This document shows, one piece after another, positions 36,171 through 47,385 of a DNA stretch of 64,000 bases. The notes under the pieces are model-generated. The model was not told the origin of the DNA and made no database searches. It saw nothing but the letters and a program-made list of their open reading frames with translations. Location: positions 57,346,895 to 57,410,894 of the forward strand of contig NC_081848.1 in assembly GCF_963259705.1 (NCBI RefSeq). The letters run 5' to 3'. The position numbers and the translations under genes are program-made. How positions within the stretch are numbered: position 1 is the stretch's first letter; every line of letters begins with the position of its first letter. The DNA comes from Myotis daubentonii (Eukaryota; Chordata; Mammalia; Chiroptera; Vespertilionidae).

Positions 36171-38629
36171 AATCTCATTCATTTTCTACCCTGAAGCTAC
36201 CAAGTTTCTAACAATTGTTGTTAGAAACACAAACTCCCTCGTGTTCATGCCTGTACTTGAAGACTTTGCCAAAGGTCCGGGAGGATCTCGCCCCTTCCCA
36301 CTGTCTCCTGCAGACCACGATCAGGAGAACTCCACAGCCCGCAATGCTATGCTTCTCATTTTCCCACATCATTTAGCTTCTTCCCCTTCTTCTTCATCCA
36401 TCCAGGCCAGGACAGTGCCACCTCCTCCCTGGAAATGCAGGGCAGGCCCCGGGATCTGTGTCAGTGCAAAGAATGAGCTGGGCAGGACCAGGGGGAGCAG
36501 AGAGTCTGCACATCACCTCACAGGAGCGTGGGCTTCTCACTTCCGCTGTCAGTCCTGAGCCCAGGGAGGAGCTGAGGAGACGGAGAAAGGGCAGGAGATG
36601 CAGGCACACACTTCTTTTCTCTTTGGCCTGTTGTTAGCCAGCCAGGAGAAAGTCATCCAGATGCGTGTAAGACTGACTCTCAAATTAAGGAAACGAAGGA
36701 TCACAGTATCAAAGTGAAACTAGCCCTTGTGTGAAGTCAGTGCCATAAGACAGAAGCAGCTGCCCTTCACCAGGCTTTAGGGAGACCAAGGATCCCCCGA
36801 AACTGTGTGCAAAATGTTGTCTGTACACGTTGTTTTAATAGGGAGACACACCCAAGTGTCTATCTAAATTGGGCCAAGCCAGGAAGTATTAGATTCTCAA
36901 ATGGGTCTGTGCCCAAATAAAAAGCCGGAGGACCATTGAGCTAAAGTCCTTCAGTCCAGAGACCCCGGGAGACTACGCAGGACGGACATTCGCCTCCCCG
37001 TGCTGTCCTGCTGTGCCCAGTCGGTCAGAGGGGCCCTGGGCACTGGGAGGAGATTGCTCAGAACAAAAGCAGACAGCACTCCTGTCTTCAAGGAGCTTGC
37101 TTAGTTTTGGGAAAATACAATAAATACCCTCCTTCCCCTAATAATAATTTAAAAACAAGATAATGTGTTGACTGGTAAGTACCTTGAAGTTAGTATCCTG
37201 TGATGGAAAGTAACTGGACCAGAGTCTAGGGAGAAATTCCTGAGGAGGTGACATTCCAACCAGACCTGAAGCACGAGAAGAAGGCAGCCGTGGGGACATG
37301 TGGGAAAGGGCATCCAGGCAGAAGGAACCACAGCACAGGGCCCATGAAATGCGAAGAGACTAGTAGACAGAAGCAGTAGTTTAGTATAAGGTATGTTACG
37401 TTTTAGATGTGTTGAGTACATGATGGGGGCCAGGCCAGAGAAACAAACTTGAGAGTTGTTCGTCTATATCTAGTATTTGAAGCCATGGATGAGATCCCCT
37501 AGGAAAAGACTGGGTAGAGGCGAGAAGGGATTAGGGACAGAACCCTAGAGGTCTGGAGAGGAGAGGTGAGGGGAGGGGAGCGAAGGAAAGCGAGAGGCCC
37601 AACAGGGGGGAGGAAGACACCAAGTACAGATGGAGGCATGGGAACCCAAGGAGGGGCCCATTCAAGAAGCAAGAAGCCCTGGGCACTGCAGTTGATGAAA
37701 ACTCAGAGGAAGAATAGAGAACTGACCATTGGCCTGGGCAAGAAATAAGCCACTGATGTTCTTGGGAGAAATTAAAGGTGGTTTTAGTGGAATAGTGAGG
37801 ACCCAAGTCTGGTGGGTTGATGTGAGAATGGGGCACAGGACTTTCCGGTGTTTTGCTGTGACATGGAGCAAAGAGCAGCAGGGTCGTGCAAAACATGGAC
37901 ATACAACTTTATTTTATGAAATGGTTGATGTGTTTTATGGCTGATAAAAAAGGGAGAAGCTGGTAGTGTTGGAGGAGAAGGAGCAAAGTATCCTCATTAG
38001 TGTCGTTCTGATAAAAGTATTCATTAGAATAAGTGGACATTTTCTTAGACTAATCTCAGTAGTTTTCTGTTTATAAAGTTTTCTTCTACTCTTTGATACC
38101 TGGGTAGAGTTTATCAGTTACTTTTTGGTTTTAAAAAATGGCTCTATGAGTTAACCTGGGACTTTTAATATCCTCAATAACTTTGCTTCTATGGAGAAAA
38201 ATGTTATGAGTTCTAGAAAGTCTTCAGCCTGTGTAGAAGCCAGGGTCCTAAATGACAGGTGAAGATTGGCTCTTTGAAAAGGGCCAAAGGGCATCTTCTC
38301 TCATAGAGCTGGTGACCTTCCTTCCTTCTTCTTTCCTCCCATTGCATCATCTCTTAGTCATACTGAGTGTTACCTTTCATAGCATGGAAAAGCCCCAGCT
38401 CCATGAACCTGTAGCTCAAAGAATTTAGAGCATTTCCCATTGCAGATGTGACTCTTACTTTTAACCACATCAAGAGGGCTGAGCCCTTCAAAGTATACTG
38501 CCTTGTGCAATCAAGCCCCCTCTTGTAAAAATGTGCATTAAAAAGATTATATTTGTAGTGTTGTAGGAGGTTTCCATGAACTTTTATACAAGAATAAACT
38601 CCATGTATTCACCCAGGTGCATCCTCTCT

Positions 38630-39140
38630 GAAAGTCTTACAGGGGTTTGCCAGGATCTCCTCAGGCATCTTCCTGTCTCCCCCAGCCTCTCTGACCTGAC
38701 CTCCTAGGCTCCCCTTTGCTTCACTGCTCACTCTGCTCCAGCCACACTTGGCTCTGGGTTCTCAGGTTGAATGTGCAAGTTGTATCCTGTCTCAGGACCT
38801 TTGCACTGATTGGTTCCTTTCTTGGTAGGCTCGAACCTCACATATTCAAAACACCAGCTCCCAAGTCACCCTATGGAAAATTTCAGACACCACCTCCCCA
38901 CCCTTGACAAATCACATCCTCTTACCTATATTACTTTTTCTCCTTAGCATTTATCACTATCATACTGTATAATTGACATTTCATCTCATTTATTTTATAA
39001 TTCTACCACTAAATGGTAAATTTGATTAGAGTAGGGAATTTTTTGTCTGTTTTGTTCATGCCTCTATTCTCATCACTTAGAACAGTGATTGGCACATCGC
39101 AGGTGCCCAGTCAACATAAGTTAGTTAAATGAATGAATAA
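38630..39140 (+). repeat. L2 3' fragment
   Basis: GGACCTTTGCACTGATTGG, TTTTGTCTGTTTTGTTCATG, AGAACAGTGATTGGCACATC and a terminal GAATGAATAAATGAATGG are clear L2 3' hallmarks. A HeliBat lies 60 bases further on. Confidence 0.75.
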
Positions 39141-39199
39141 ATGAATGGACAGACATTTCTTAGATTCTCTTGACAATTAATCTGGATAGTTATATACTA

Positions 39200-39489
39200 C
39201 TAGGGGCCCAGTGCACGGATTTGTGCACATCGAAAGGAAATTAATTAGAAGAAAGATTCATGCGAAATTACATTACTGCAAAAAATTACATGTTAAAATA
39301 GTATGTATATTATAGTGTGTATATAAAATTAAAACACGCATGCGGTTGGTGCCAGCAAGAAATTTGTATGTATCGTGCATGCGCGAGTCAACATTTATCT
39401 TTAAATTGCTAGTGCATGTCATATGTACCCGGTCAGTCAGTCAGACAGATGGATGGACAAATGGTCACTTAGCCTTTTATATATATAGA
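39200..39489 (-). mobile_element. HeliBat non-autonomous Helitron, reverse orientation
   Basis: On the minus strand it ends with a GTGCACAAATCCGTGCAC hairpin followed by CTAG (39203-39200) before a T. Its 5' end at 39489 reads TCTATATATATAAAAGGCTA, preceded by A. The 5' end differs from that of the copy at 56490 and belongs to another HeliBat subfamily. 290 bp, no coding capacity. Confidence 0.82.
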
Positions 39490-41999
39490 TCTTTGCTTAA
39501 ACCAAGGAATAATTGTAGCAAACGGTGGGAATATTTTACTATGTATATTGTGTATATGTGTGTGTTCATATATATGTCTTCACATACATAGTTACTATCC
39601 CGTTCCACCCAAATTGACCCAGAGGTCAGTCAGATTCTCAAACTAGTCATTTTGCAAAAATAAATTCAGTTCCAGAGACATGTAGAAGGTAAGAGGAATG
39701 GTTTAAAGCATCTTTGTCAGCCAGACTTGGGTCTGTCCTGACTCTTTTATCTCAATAAATCTGGACTGTACCTGCCTCCCCTGAACTCACCCCTCCTCAC
39801 GCCCTGGCCTCTGCCCCCCACTCCCCACTGCAGATGCTGCAGCACTTTTTCAAGTAGGGGAGGGCCCAGGGACGAGATATGAATGATTGACTTCCGTTGG
39901 GACTCCTTTAAGATTACAAGCTCTGCTCCTGGACACGTTTGCTTTTGCATTCACCTGGGAAGCACCACTCGACCCTGTTTCCTCCCTGAGCTGACCGCTG
40001 ACCTTTTACTTCCTCCCCCTTGGGTGGGGGAGGAATGGCTCTTCATCCCTTTGAGAGGCTTCTGTTTGCTGAGCAAACGCTGACCACACGGAGACCCTGC
40101 TTGGAACCAGTTATTGCTTCCCTCCCCAAACAGGTCACACAGGCACTCACACACACACTCATGCACACCCAACACCCTACTCCCCAGCCTACCAGAGAGG
40201 TGGCCCAGGCCAGGGGGACAGCCTTTCTCAGGGAAAGTCTTTGAAAGCTGCCAGGAGCCAACTGGTAGGATTTGGGGAGAGAGGGATAGGTTTGTTGGAG
40301 AGCATGTTAATCCTTCTTCATTTTGAAATAAAAGCTTGTGGCTATAACATAATTTTGCTTCTGAGTTCTCAGTAGTAAAACAGTTGTTCATTGTTCATGG
40401 CATCTGTTTACATAGTTCCTTTTGAATTCCTTGATTACAGGTTTTAATAGGGGATTAGTTGGTGCAACCCCTTCCCATCCCATCCCAGCACTGGGACTCA
40501 GTCCTGTCCCAACTCCCCTCTCAGCCTCTGTACCGTAATGTTTAAAGTAGCTATGCCTAGACTGAGCTTCTTTAAAAAGAAAGAAAGAAAAAACGAATAA
40601 GTAGCATGAGGAATTAATGCACATTTTTGTTGGCACTGCATCAAAATTGACATCACCAGGAAGAAACGTATGTCATCGTAACTGTGCAAGTAGGTGTCTT
40701 TCTCCTTGGGATCCAGAAGGCATCTCTAGGCTAATCATTTCAATCAAACGCTTTGCATTCAGTTGTTGATGTCATGAGCTAAGAAATGTTATCATTAGTG
40801 ACGTTTGTCTCATTATTAAAAGTAGCACTTTTGACTGAAAAGACTTTTCCAACCTTTTGGTACAGTCCAAGGGGATTTAAAATATTTTCTCACATTTAGA
40901 TTTTATTCAACTTGATCTGCCCTTGCAGACTCCCTGGGACCACATGGAGGGCCCTTGTACTCAGTGCTTTACGGTAACAGTTTCAGAGCTTGGTGTTAGC
41001 TTTTGCTTTGCTGAAACTTTTCACAGCTGACTTGATACTACCACGGGGGCCTGACCTCTGGATCCCTCGGCATTTTATGGGTTAATTTTGTTGGTGGGTC
41101 GGGTTTCTTTCCTGGGCTTCGGAATGGTGATCCCCCTCCTAGCTGGTCCTTTCGTAGCAGCGTCGCTGGGTGCCTGGGACTCCCTGGCGTGAAGTGGGCT
41201 GGCTCAGCTCGCTGACGAGCTGCCATCCTGAGATTCATTCAGCGTCTTTGTCCACTTTCTCCAAGGACCACAATGTAGTGAAATGCTCTGGCCTAGGAAC
41301 CTTACAAGGTAGGACGATTTCCTAAACTCTGGGGCTTGAGGGTGGGTATGGTGCATGTCCTGTCTTGTCGCTCCTTGAATGGTATTAGAAAGCCGAAGGG
41401 CATTAGAAAGCCGGGCAGAGCAGTCAGTGGCTGCAGCTGCTGAAGTCCCCGGGGGCTCAGTGCTGGGGAAGTCAGGAAATTCAGCACCCTTCTCCCCCAC
41501 CCCCATCCCCTTTCATTCTTACCTTTATAGTTTTAGAGGGAGCTGGACCATGACCCAAATGCCCTTGGTCCACCTGGTCACTTGGGTAACGCCAATATTT
41601 CCCAGACCATCTTATCAACTTAGGCTACTGATACAGAAAAAGTGAGTGTTGATCACCCAGCTGTTTTAGGTCCTTATTTCAGGTTTTCGGGGGAGGGGGA
41701 GCTGGGTAGAGGCATTGTCCGCCCCCACACTCCCCCTCCCTCTGCCACACAAGAACTGCTAGTGGTTCCCAGTGCCCTGATTAAAATGACTTGCAGTTGG
41801 AGGTTTTGTTTGGACTCTAAGAACTAGTGGTTGATTTTACTAATACTACAAATGACTGGGTGGGTTTTTTCTGGAAACTAGGCTCCAGGAGAGATGGCAT
41901 GGGAGATTTAAATATGAGTACTTGTTTGTTAGGGCTGCTATAAAACTGCCCAAAGAGGAACTTTATTTTTAGCCCAGACAAGGGGAGGAGAAAACAATG

Positions 42000-42190
42000 T
42001 TCATTACCACTTAACTACTTGCCAGGCATCCAACAGACAATGTCTCAGTTAATTTTTGTTGCACAACCGGCAATATTATCCTTAATTTTGAGGTGAGGCA
42101 GTTGGAACTAAGAGAGGTTAAGTAACTTTCTCAAGGTCACACAGCTAATAAGCAGGGATTGAACCCAGGTCCCCTCCACCACTCTGCCTT
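42000..42190 (-). repeat. MIR fragment
   Basis: AACTACTTGCCAGGCATCC, AAGAGAGGTTAAGTAACTTT, CTCAAGGTCACACAGCTAAT and GATTGAACCCAGGTCCCC give nearly the whole reversed MIR. Confidence 0.85.
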
Positions 42191-42738
42191 CCTTGTTGGG
42201 CATGGGAGATGGCTGGGATGGTTTAATCTGCGAGTTTAAATGTGGGTCAGCTGGGTGAAGGCACTATTTGTTGTGAAGAACTCACCAAAGTTCACCAGCC
42301 CCGGCTGCTCAGACTCTGCTGGTTCCTGGGTGGGAGGGGGGTGTATATTAAGAAGCAACTCTGCTCTGGCAGCAGTACCTACCTGGGTGTCTCTGATCTC
42401 TTTGAGGCTCCTGGGCAGATGGATAGCTCTGTGGCTGGGTTTGTGCTTATACCCAGTTCAGAGTGGGTGGAAGCCTAAAGCGGAAATCAAATCTGGGGAG
42501 GTTCATAGCCTTGGGGCTGGCCTTGGGTGGCTGGGATTGTGCCCTGCCTCCTGAAAAGCTGGACTTAAGGCGTCCTGGAGGGAGAGGTTGTACACCCAGC
42601 ATGTTCATGCTGACCCGCGCTTGGCACCGGCTGCTCACGTGTGCTGGGGGTGGCTAATTAGCTAGGACTGAGCTGCTCTTGGGTTGTGACACTAACTTTG
42701 AGTGGTTTTTTTCTTGACCTGAGTTCCTTCCCCTACAC

Positions 42739-42949
42739 CAGTGGTCGGCAAACTGCAGCTCATGAGCCACAGGCAGCTCTTTGGCCCCTTGAGTGTGGCT
42801 TTTCCACAAAATACCAACTTCTGCACACGGGCCACGAAGTTTCGATCGCACTGTACATGTGCGTCCGCACGTGGTATTTTGTGGAAGAGCCACACTCAAA
42901 GGGCCAAAGAGCCACATGTGGCTCGCGAGCCGTGGTTTGCCGACCACTG
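42739..42949. mobile_element. Foldback non-autonomous hAT element
   Basis: Begins CAGTGGTCGGCAAACTGC and ends GGTTTGCCGACCACTG. The flanks CCCTACAC (42731-42738) and CCCTACCC (42950-42957) are an 8-bp TSD with one mismatch. Almost the whole element is an imperfect inverted repeat: the GCTCTTTGGCC... arm at about 42775-42820 is repeated in reverse at about 42868-42915 with few mismatches. It has no coding potential; apparent reading frames through it on both strands are shadows. Confidence 0.9.
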
Positions 42950-43374
42950 CCCTACCCCATTGCCCCAGAAGGGGCAGGCCCCTGTCGAACTGCAAAGTGA
43001 GGCCAGATTGGTTTTGGGGTACAGCCACCTCTGTCGGCTGCCCTGAGGCTGTTGCATTTTGTTTTGTGCATTCAGGTTACCAGACCCCCTAAAATGTATT
43101 GGGGGGTAAGGGGCGGCAGGGGAGGTGCAGAGGGTTAATGCGAGTGCTGGGGCTCCACACCCCCCTCCATCTGTCCAGACTAAGCCAGCCAGCCAGTGCC
43201 CTGTCTGGAATTCTTCTCCCCTACCCCTTGCCTTTTAACTAATTGGGGATGTTTTAAGAATAATGATTGCATTAAAAAGTACCCTGGGCTTTTTGGATAA
43301 CAAGTGGGAGTTCTGCGTTCTTTTATGACCAGGATCTATTTAAAAGCATCGTTCCCTCTGCTCTTAGGTTGAAT

Positions 43375-43640
43375 GAATGAGGTTAAGAAGAGCTTGGGTT
43401 TCGGAATCTGGCAGATCCAGGTTCAAATCCAGCTCCATTTATTAGCTCTGACACCTTGGGCAGGTCACCTAGCCTCTGTAAGTCTCAGTTTCCACATCTA
43501 TGAAAAGGGAACGTTCATAGTTTATGCCTTACGAGGTCATGGAGAGGGGGAGTGTGTGGGATTATGTATGTAATATACTTAGCAAGGTGCCTGTTAAAAG
43601 GTTTCACCTTGTGTAAATGTTGCCTGTTATTTTCATTAGC
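43375..43640 (+). repeat. MIR fragment
   Basis: GCAGATCCAGGTTCAAATCC, TTGGGCAGGTCACCTAGCC and CTCAGTTTCCACATCTATG give a long forward MIR. Confidence 0.82.
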
Positions 43641-44384
43641 TATATAAAATACGCTGAATTCTGTGAATGCCGAGGGTCCGTGTATCTTCTGGTAAACAGA
43701 GCACCAGGGTGGGTTTGTGGAGATCTTTGGCAAAAGCGTCAGGCAGTGGACCGAATGTCAGCAGCCCTCCCCGGAGGAGAGCCCTCCAGAGGAGCCGGGA
43801 GGAGGAGGGCTTTGTGTAACTGAGGTCAGCAGACTGGCTGGTGCCTATTGTAACAATGAGGGTCTAAGGCATCTGGACCAGAGCTGCTGGGGTTTCCATC
43901 CCAACCAAGCCAAAGGGAGGAATTTCACGCTTACTCAGGGGACCACCTACTTGCTCAAGGAATGAGTTACCAAAATGGGACAAAGGTGCCTTGGGGTGAA
44001 ACTCAACCCAGGCGTTCTGAGTGCTGCTAAATCCCCTTCCAGCCCTCTTTATGGGGCCGGTGGTCCCTCTCTCCTCCCCAAACGATCAGCCTTGCACCTG
44101 GCACCGTCTGTAGAAGCTGCCTCTCCCCTGGGACATTGTCCATTTATGGCAGAAAGAAGCAAGTTTTTGCACTTGAACGATATCATCTATTTCACAGTGT
44201 GGCCTGCGTCTCCTTCCTGCAGTCCCTGCGGGTCCCCTGGGTCCTGGACTGCAGCTGACAGGAGCCGGTTATCTCCTGTGTGCCTGGAATTCTGATTTGG
44301 TCCCAACAAAAGGCTACGAGGGCTGGGTGTTACTAGCACCATATCACCCAGAAGGAGCCCTGAGCCTGGAGGAGAGGCTGTTGT

Positions 44385-44460
44385 CATAACAGTAGGTGAC
44401 AGAGCCAGAGTTCAGACACAGATCTGCTTTACTCTTCTCTCCAGAGCCTGTGCCGCCTCC
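44385..44460 (-). repeat. MIR-like remnant next to SPIN copy
   Basis: GTGACAGAGCCAGAGTTCAG then CTCTCCAGAGCCTGTGCC resembles the reversed MIR core; the SPIN element at 44469 follows at once. Confidence 0.45.
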
Positions 44461-44468
44461 ATCCAGAG

Positions 44469-44691
44469 CAGCGGTTCTCAATCTGTGGGTCGTGACCCCT
44501 TTGGGGGTCGAATGACCCTTTCACAGGGGTCGTCTAAGACCATCGGAAAACACATAGATACTTACATATTGTTTTTGTGATTAATCATTATGCTTTAATT
44601 ATGTTCAATTTGTAACAATGAAATTGGGGATCACCACAACATGAGGAATTGTATTAAAGGGTCGTGGCATTAGGAAGGTTGAGAACCACTG
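44469..44691 (-). mobile_element. SPIN-like hAT non-autonomous element, copy 2 (inverted)
   Basis: Opposite orientation to the copies at 14809 and 54985: it begins CAGCGGTTCTCAATCTGTGG and ends AAGGTTGAGAACCACTG. The TSD ATCCAGAG is exact at 44461-44468 and 44692-44699. It keeps the segment CTAAGACCATCGGAAAACAC near one end, which the other two copies have in a different form, so it represents another subfamily. It interrupts or abuts a MIR-like fragment. Confidence 0.9.
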
Positions 44692-45359
44692 ATCCAGAGC
44701 CTCTGGGGCTCTGAGGTACCCTGGCCCTGCTAGAGGAGACTCCATGTACTGGGATTAGTGTCTACCTCTGCCCATGGTTTAATTTGAGCTCAGGTCCTGA
44801 GTCATTTTGCACCAGAACTGCAAGTCATGTAGGCTGATCCCAGAGGTGAACCCTGGAGAGTGGTGGCTTTATTTGAGTAACTGTATCTTTTTTTCTTTTG
44901 GTGTTCATTAAAATATGTCAAATGAATAAATAACCAGACTATCAATTGTCTACCTGTCACTACTTGAGCCAATTCAGCAGAGACAGGATTGAATCCTATA
45001 TGAGCATTTATTCGGATAATGCTGGCAGTATGGGAGAGCAGCAGGCCATCCACAAAAATCTGCTCTGCCCCACCATAAGCCAGCTGCAGGAATAAGAATA
45101 GGTATGCAAAATGGGCACTTTATATGCAATGCAAAGGGCTGGGGATTTGCAAAGGCCTGAGGCCTCTGGTTTCTGCAACAAGGTTGTTAATCTTTGCCAA
45201 ATTTCCAGGTTAGCTCCCAGGTCCCGCTTGCAACTCCCAGCCAGGTTGGAATGTGCTTTTTTTTTTTTTCAATCAGAACAAAACAATCATGGTTAATATT
45301 TCTTATAATTATAGCTGGTCCCAACATTCTATTTCTGCCCCCAACAGTTGAATACTCCT

Positions 45360-45600
45360 GGTTTTATGTTTGAGTCCCAGCTTCAGCATTTCCTACTTGT
45401 GTGACCTTCGGGCCTATCTTTCCAAGCCTCAGCCATCTCATCTGTAGAATGGATATAGTATTAGCCTGACAGTACCTGGGATAAACTAAAGTGGCAGGGC
45501 CTGGCACATTGAGCGTTATTATTTTTATCATCGAGTTGTGAGGATTAAATGAAATAATGCAAGGCATCTAATTAGCAGAGTCTGGCTCAACTTTGAACTT
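45360..45600 (+). repeat. MIR fragment
   Basis: TTTGAGTCCCAGCTTCAGC, TCATCTGTAGAATGGATATA and GTTGTGAGGATTAAATGAAA. Confidence 0.75.
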
Positions 45601-47033
45601 CAGTTAAAGTTGGCTATGATATGATTATCATTCCCAGATAGACAGTGAAAGGTGGGCCTCTGCAGGAGCCCTGTTGCATTCTTTGAAAGTGAGTTTTCCT
45701 AATAGGCCCAGCAGTGGTTAGAGATGATGCTCTTGAGAGAACCTCCTGGGGAGGAAATAGTTAACATACCTGTCTGGTGGGAACTGTAGGTAGCCAAACC
45801 CTTTCCTTTCCTCTGGGTTACTGCTGAGCCTGTGGTTGGGCTTGCTCACTCATCCACACTGAAGGATCTCATTCCAGGCTGGGCCCTGGGGTTTGGAAGG
45901 AACAATTGCCTTGAACAATAGCCAGAAAACAAGTTCCACCAGTCTGGGCTTTTGCAACTGAATACAACTGTCTGGCAGGGGGCACGGACAGCGGTGTAAA
46001 TGGGCTCTACTGGGATTCTGGAGCAGAACTGGAAAAGTGAGCAGGTAAGGCCTGGACACAGCCCTTGGCTCTGCAGTGTGTTTGGTTACCAGAAAAGAGG
46101 CAGAAAGGGGACGAGGTGGCCCAGACTGTTTCTGAGGACACTAGGGCCTCCTGGAAGCACATGGAGTCTTTGGAGCAGGAGAGGGGGATGGGGGGTAGGG
46201 GCTGGGGGCTCTGCTTTGTGAAGATTGCTTTTCAGAACCATAGTTACAGTACTGCATCTCTACTGACCTGCTGCGGCTTATTAGTGAGCAGAGAACCAAT
46301 AGATATCTGCCATCGGACTTTTTTACAACATCGTTTAGCATGTTTTTCCTTTGAATAAACAACATTATCTCGCGGGGAGTCCATCTGAGAAGTGTAATGA
46401 CCCTCCAGAACCTTCACTAACTCCTGTTCCCAGAAAAGCCAGAATCTTTGCGGCTGGGCGTGTAAATCCTAGTGGAAAAATCCGTTTAATCATCCCTCTA
46501 ACCTTGGGGTTCTGTTTTGCCTTTTTGCTTCATGGGAGATGAAATTATCAATGTAATACCACACTCACTCAAGACCATTACAGATTCCTGCTGCATCCAC
46601 CTACTCCCAGAAGAGTTTGAGATTTAAAAAAGGTGGTGCTTCAGGGGGCCTGGCGAAAGCACGTTTCCCTGCTCAGTCCTGTGGAATCCCTGCTCAGTTC
46701 TGTGGAATGCTGGCTCCCACAGCAGTGAGGCAAACAGGGAGTGTGGTGTGAGAAGCCGGAATAATTTATGACTCTTTCACCTGTGCTTCCGTAGCAGCTA
46801 GCTTGTGTTTGGACTGTTCCCGTTGTGCTTTAAGCCCTCTGAGTGGCATTTGAATTCCTGACGCAGTGATGTCAGCATCCCTTGGAAGACTCTGAAACTG
46901 GTTCTCCTGGTTTTATGAGCCTTTCCCGTTTTGGATGGATTTCCTGGTCCCTTTTTTTTTCTCTTCTCATCTGTATTTTTCCAAGAGGAGTAGACAAATT
47001 GAGAGCCTTGCTTCTGGTTAAAATGTTGTCTTG

Positions 47034-47262
47034 GGCCCTGGCTGGTTTGGTTCAGTGGATAGAGCGAAGACCTGCGGACTGAAGGGTCCCAGGTTGAATT
47101 CCAGTCAGGGCACATGCCCAGGTTGTGGGCTCAGTCCCCAGTAGGGGGCGTGCAAGGTGCAGCAGATCAATGATTCTCTCTCATCATTGATGTTTCAGTC
47201 TCTCTCCATCTCCCTTCCTATCTGAAATCTCTACAAATCTATTAAAATAATAAATAAAAAAC
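47034..47262 (+). mobile_element. Ves SINE
   Basis: GGCCCTGGCTGGTTTGGTTC, AGCGAAGACCTGCGGACTG, GTAGGGGGCGTGCAAGGTGC, TCATCATTGATGTTTCAG, and A-rich tail. Only 12 bases from the next Ves fragment. Confidence 0.93.
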
Positions 47263-47274
47263 ATTGGCTTGTCC

Positions 47275-47385
47275 ACCCTAGCCAGTTTGCTCAGTGGTTA
47301 AAGTATTGGTCCTTGGACTGAAGGGTTTCGGATTCGATTCCAGTCAAGGTCACGTACCTTGGTTGCTGTCTCAATCCCTCCATTC
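47275..47385 (+). mobile_element. Ves SINE, 3'-truncated
   Basis: ACCCTAGCCAGTTTGCTCAG head through CACGTACCTTGGTTGCTG; the CT-rich part and tail are absent after about 47385. Confidence 0.85.

Noticed and set aside
42654..43092. Several overlapping reading frames of 67-124 codons on both strands
   Set aside because: They run through the foldback hAT element and are produced by its inverted repeats.
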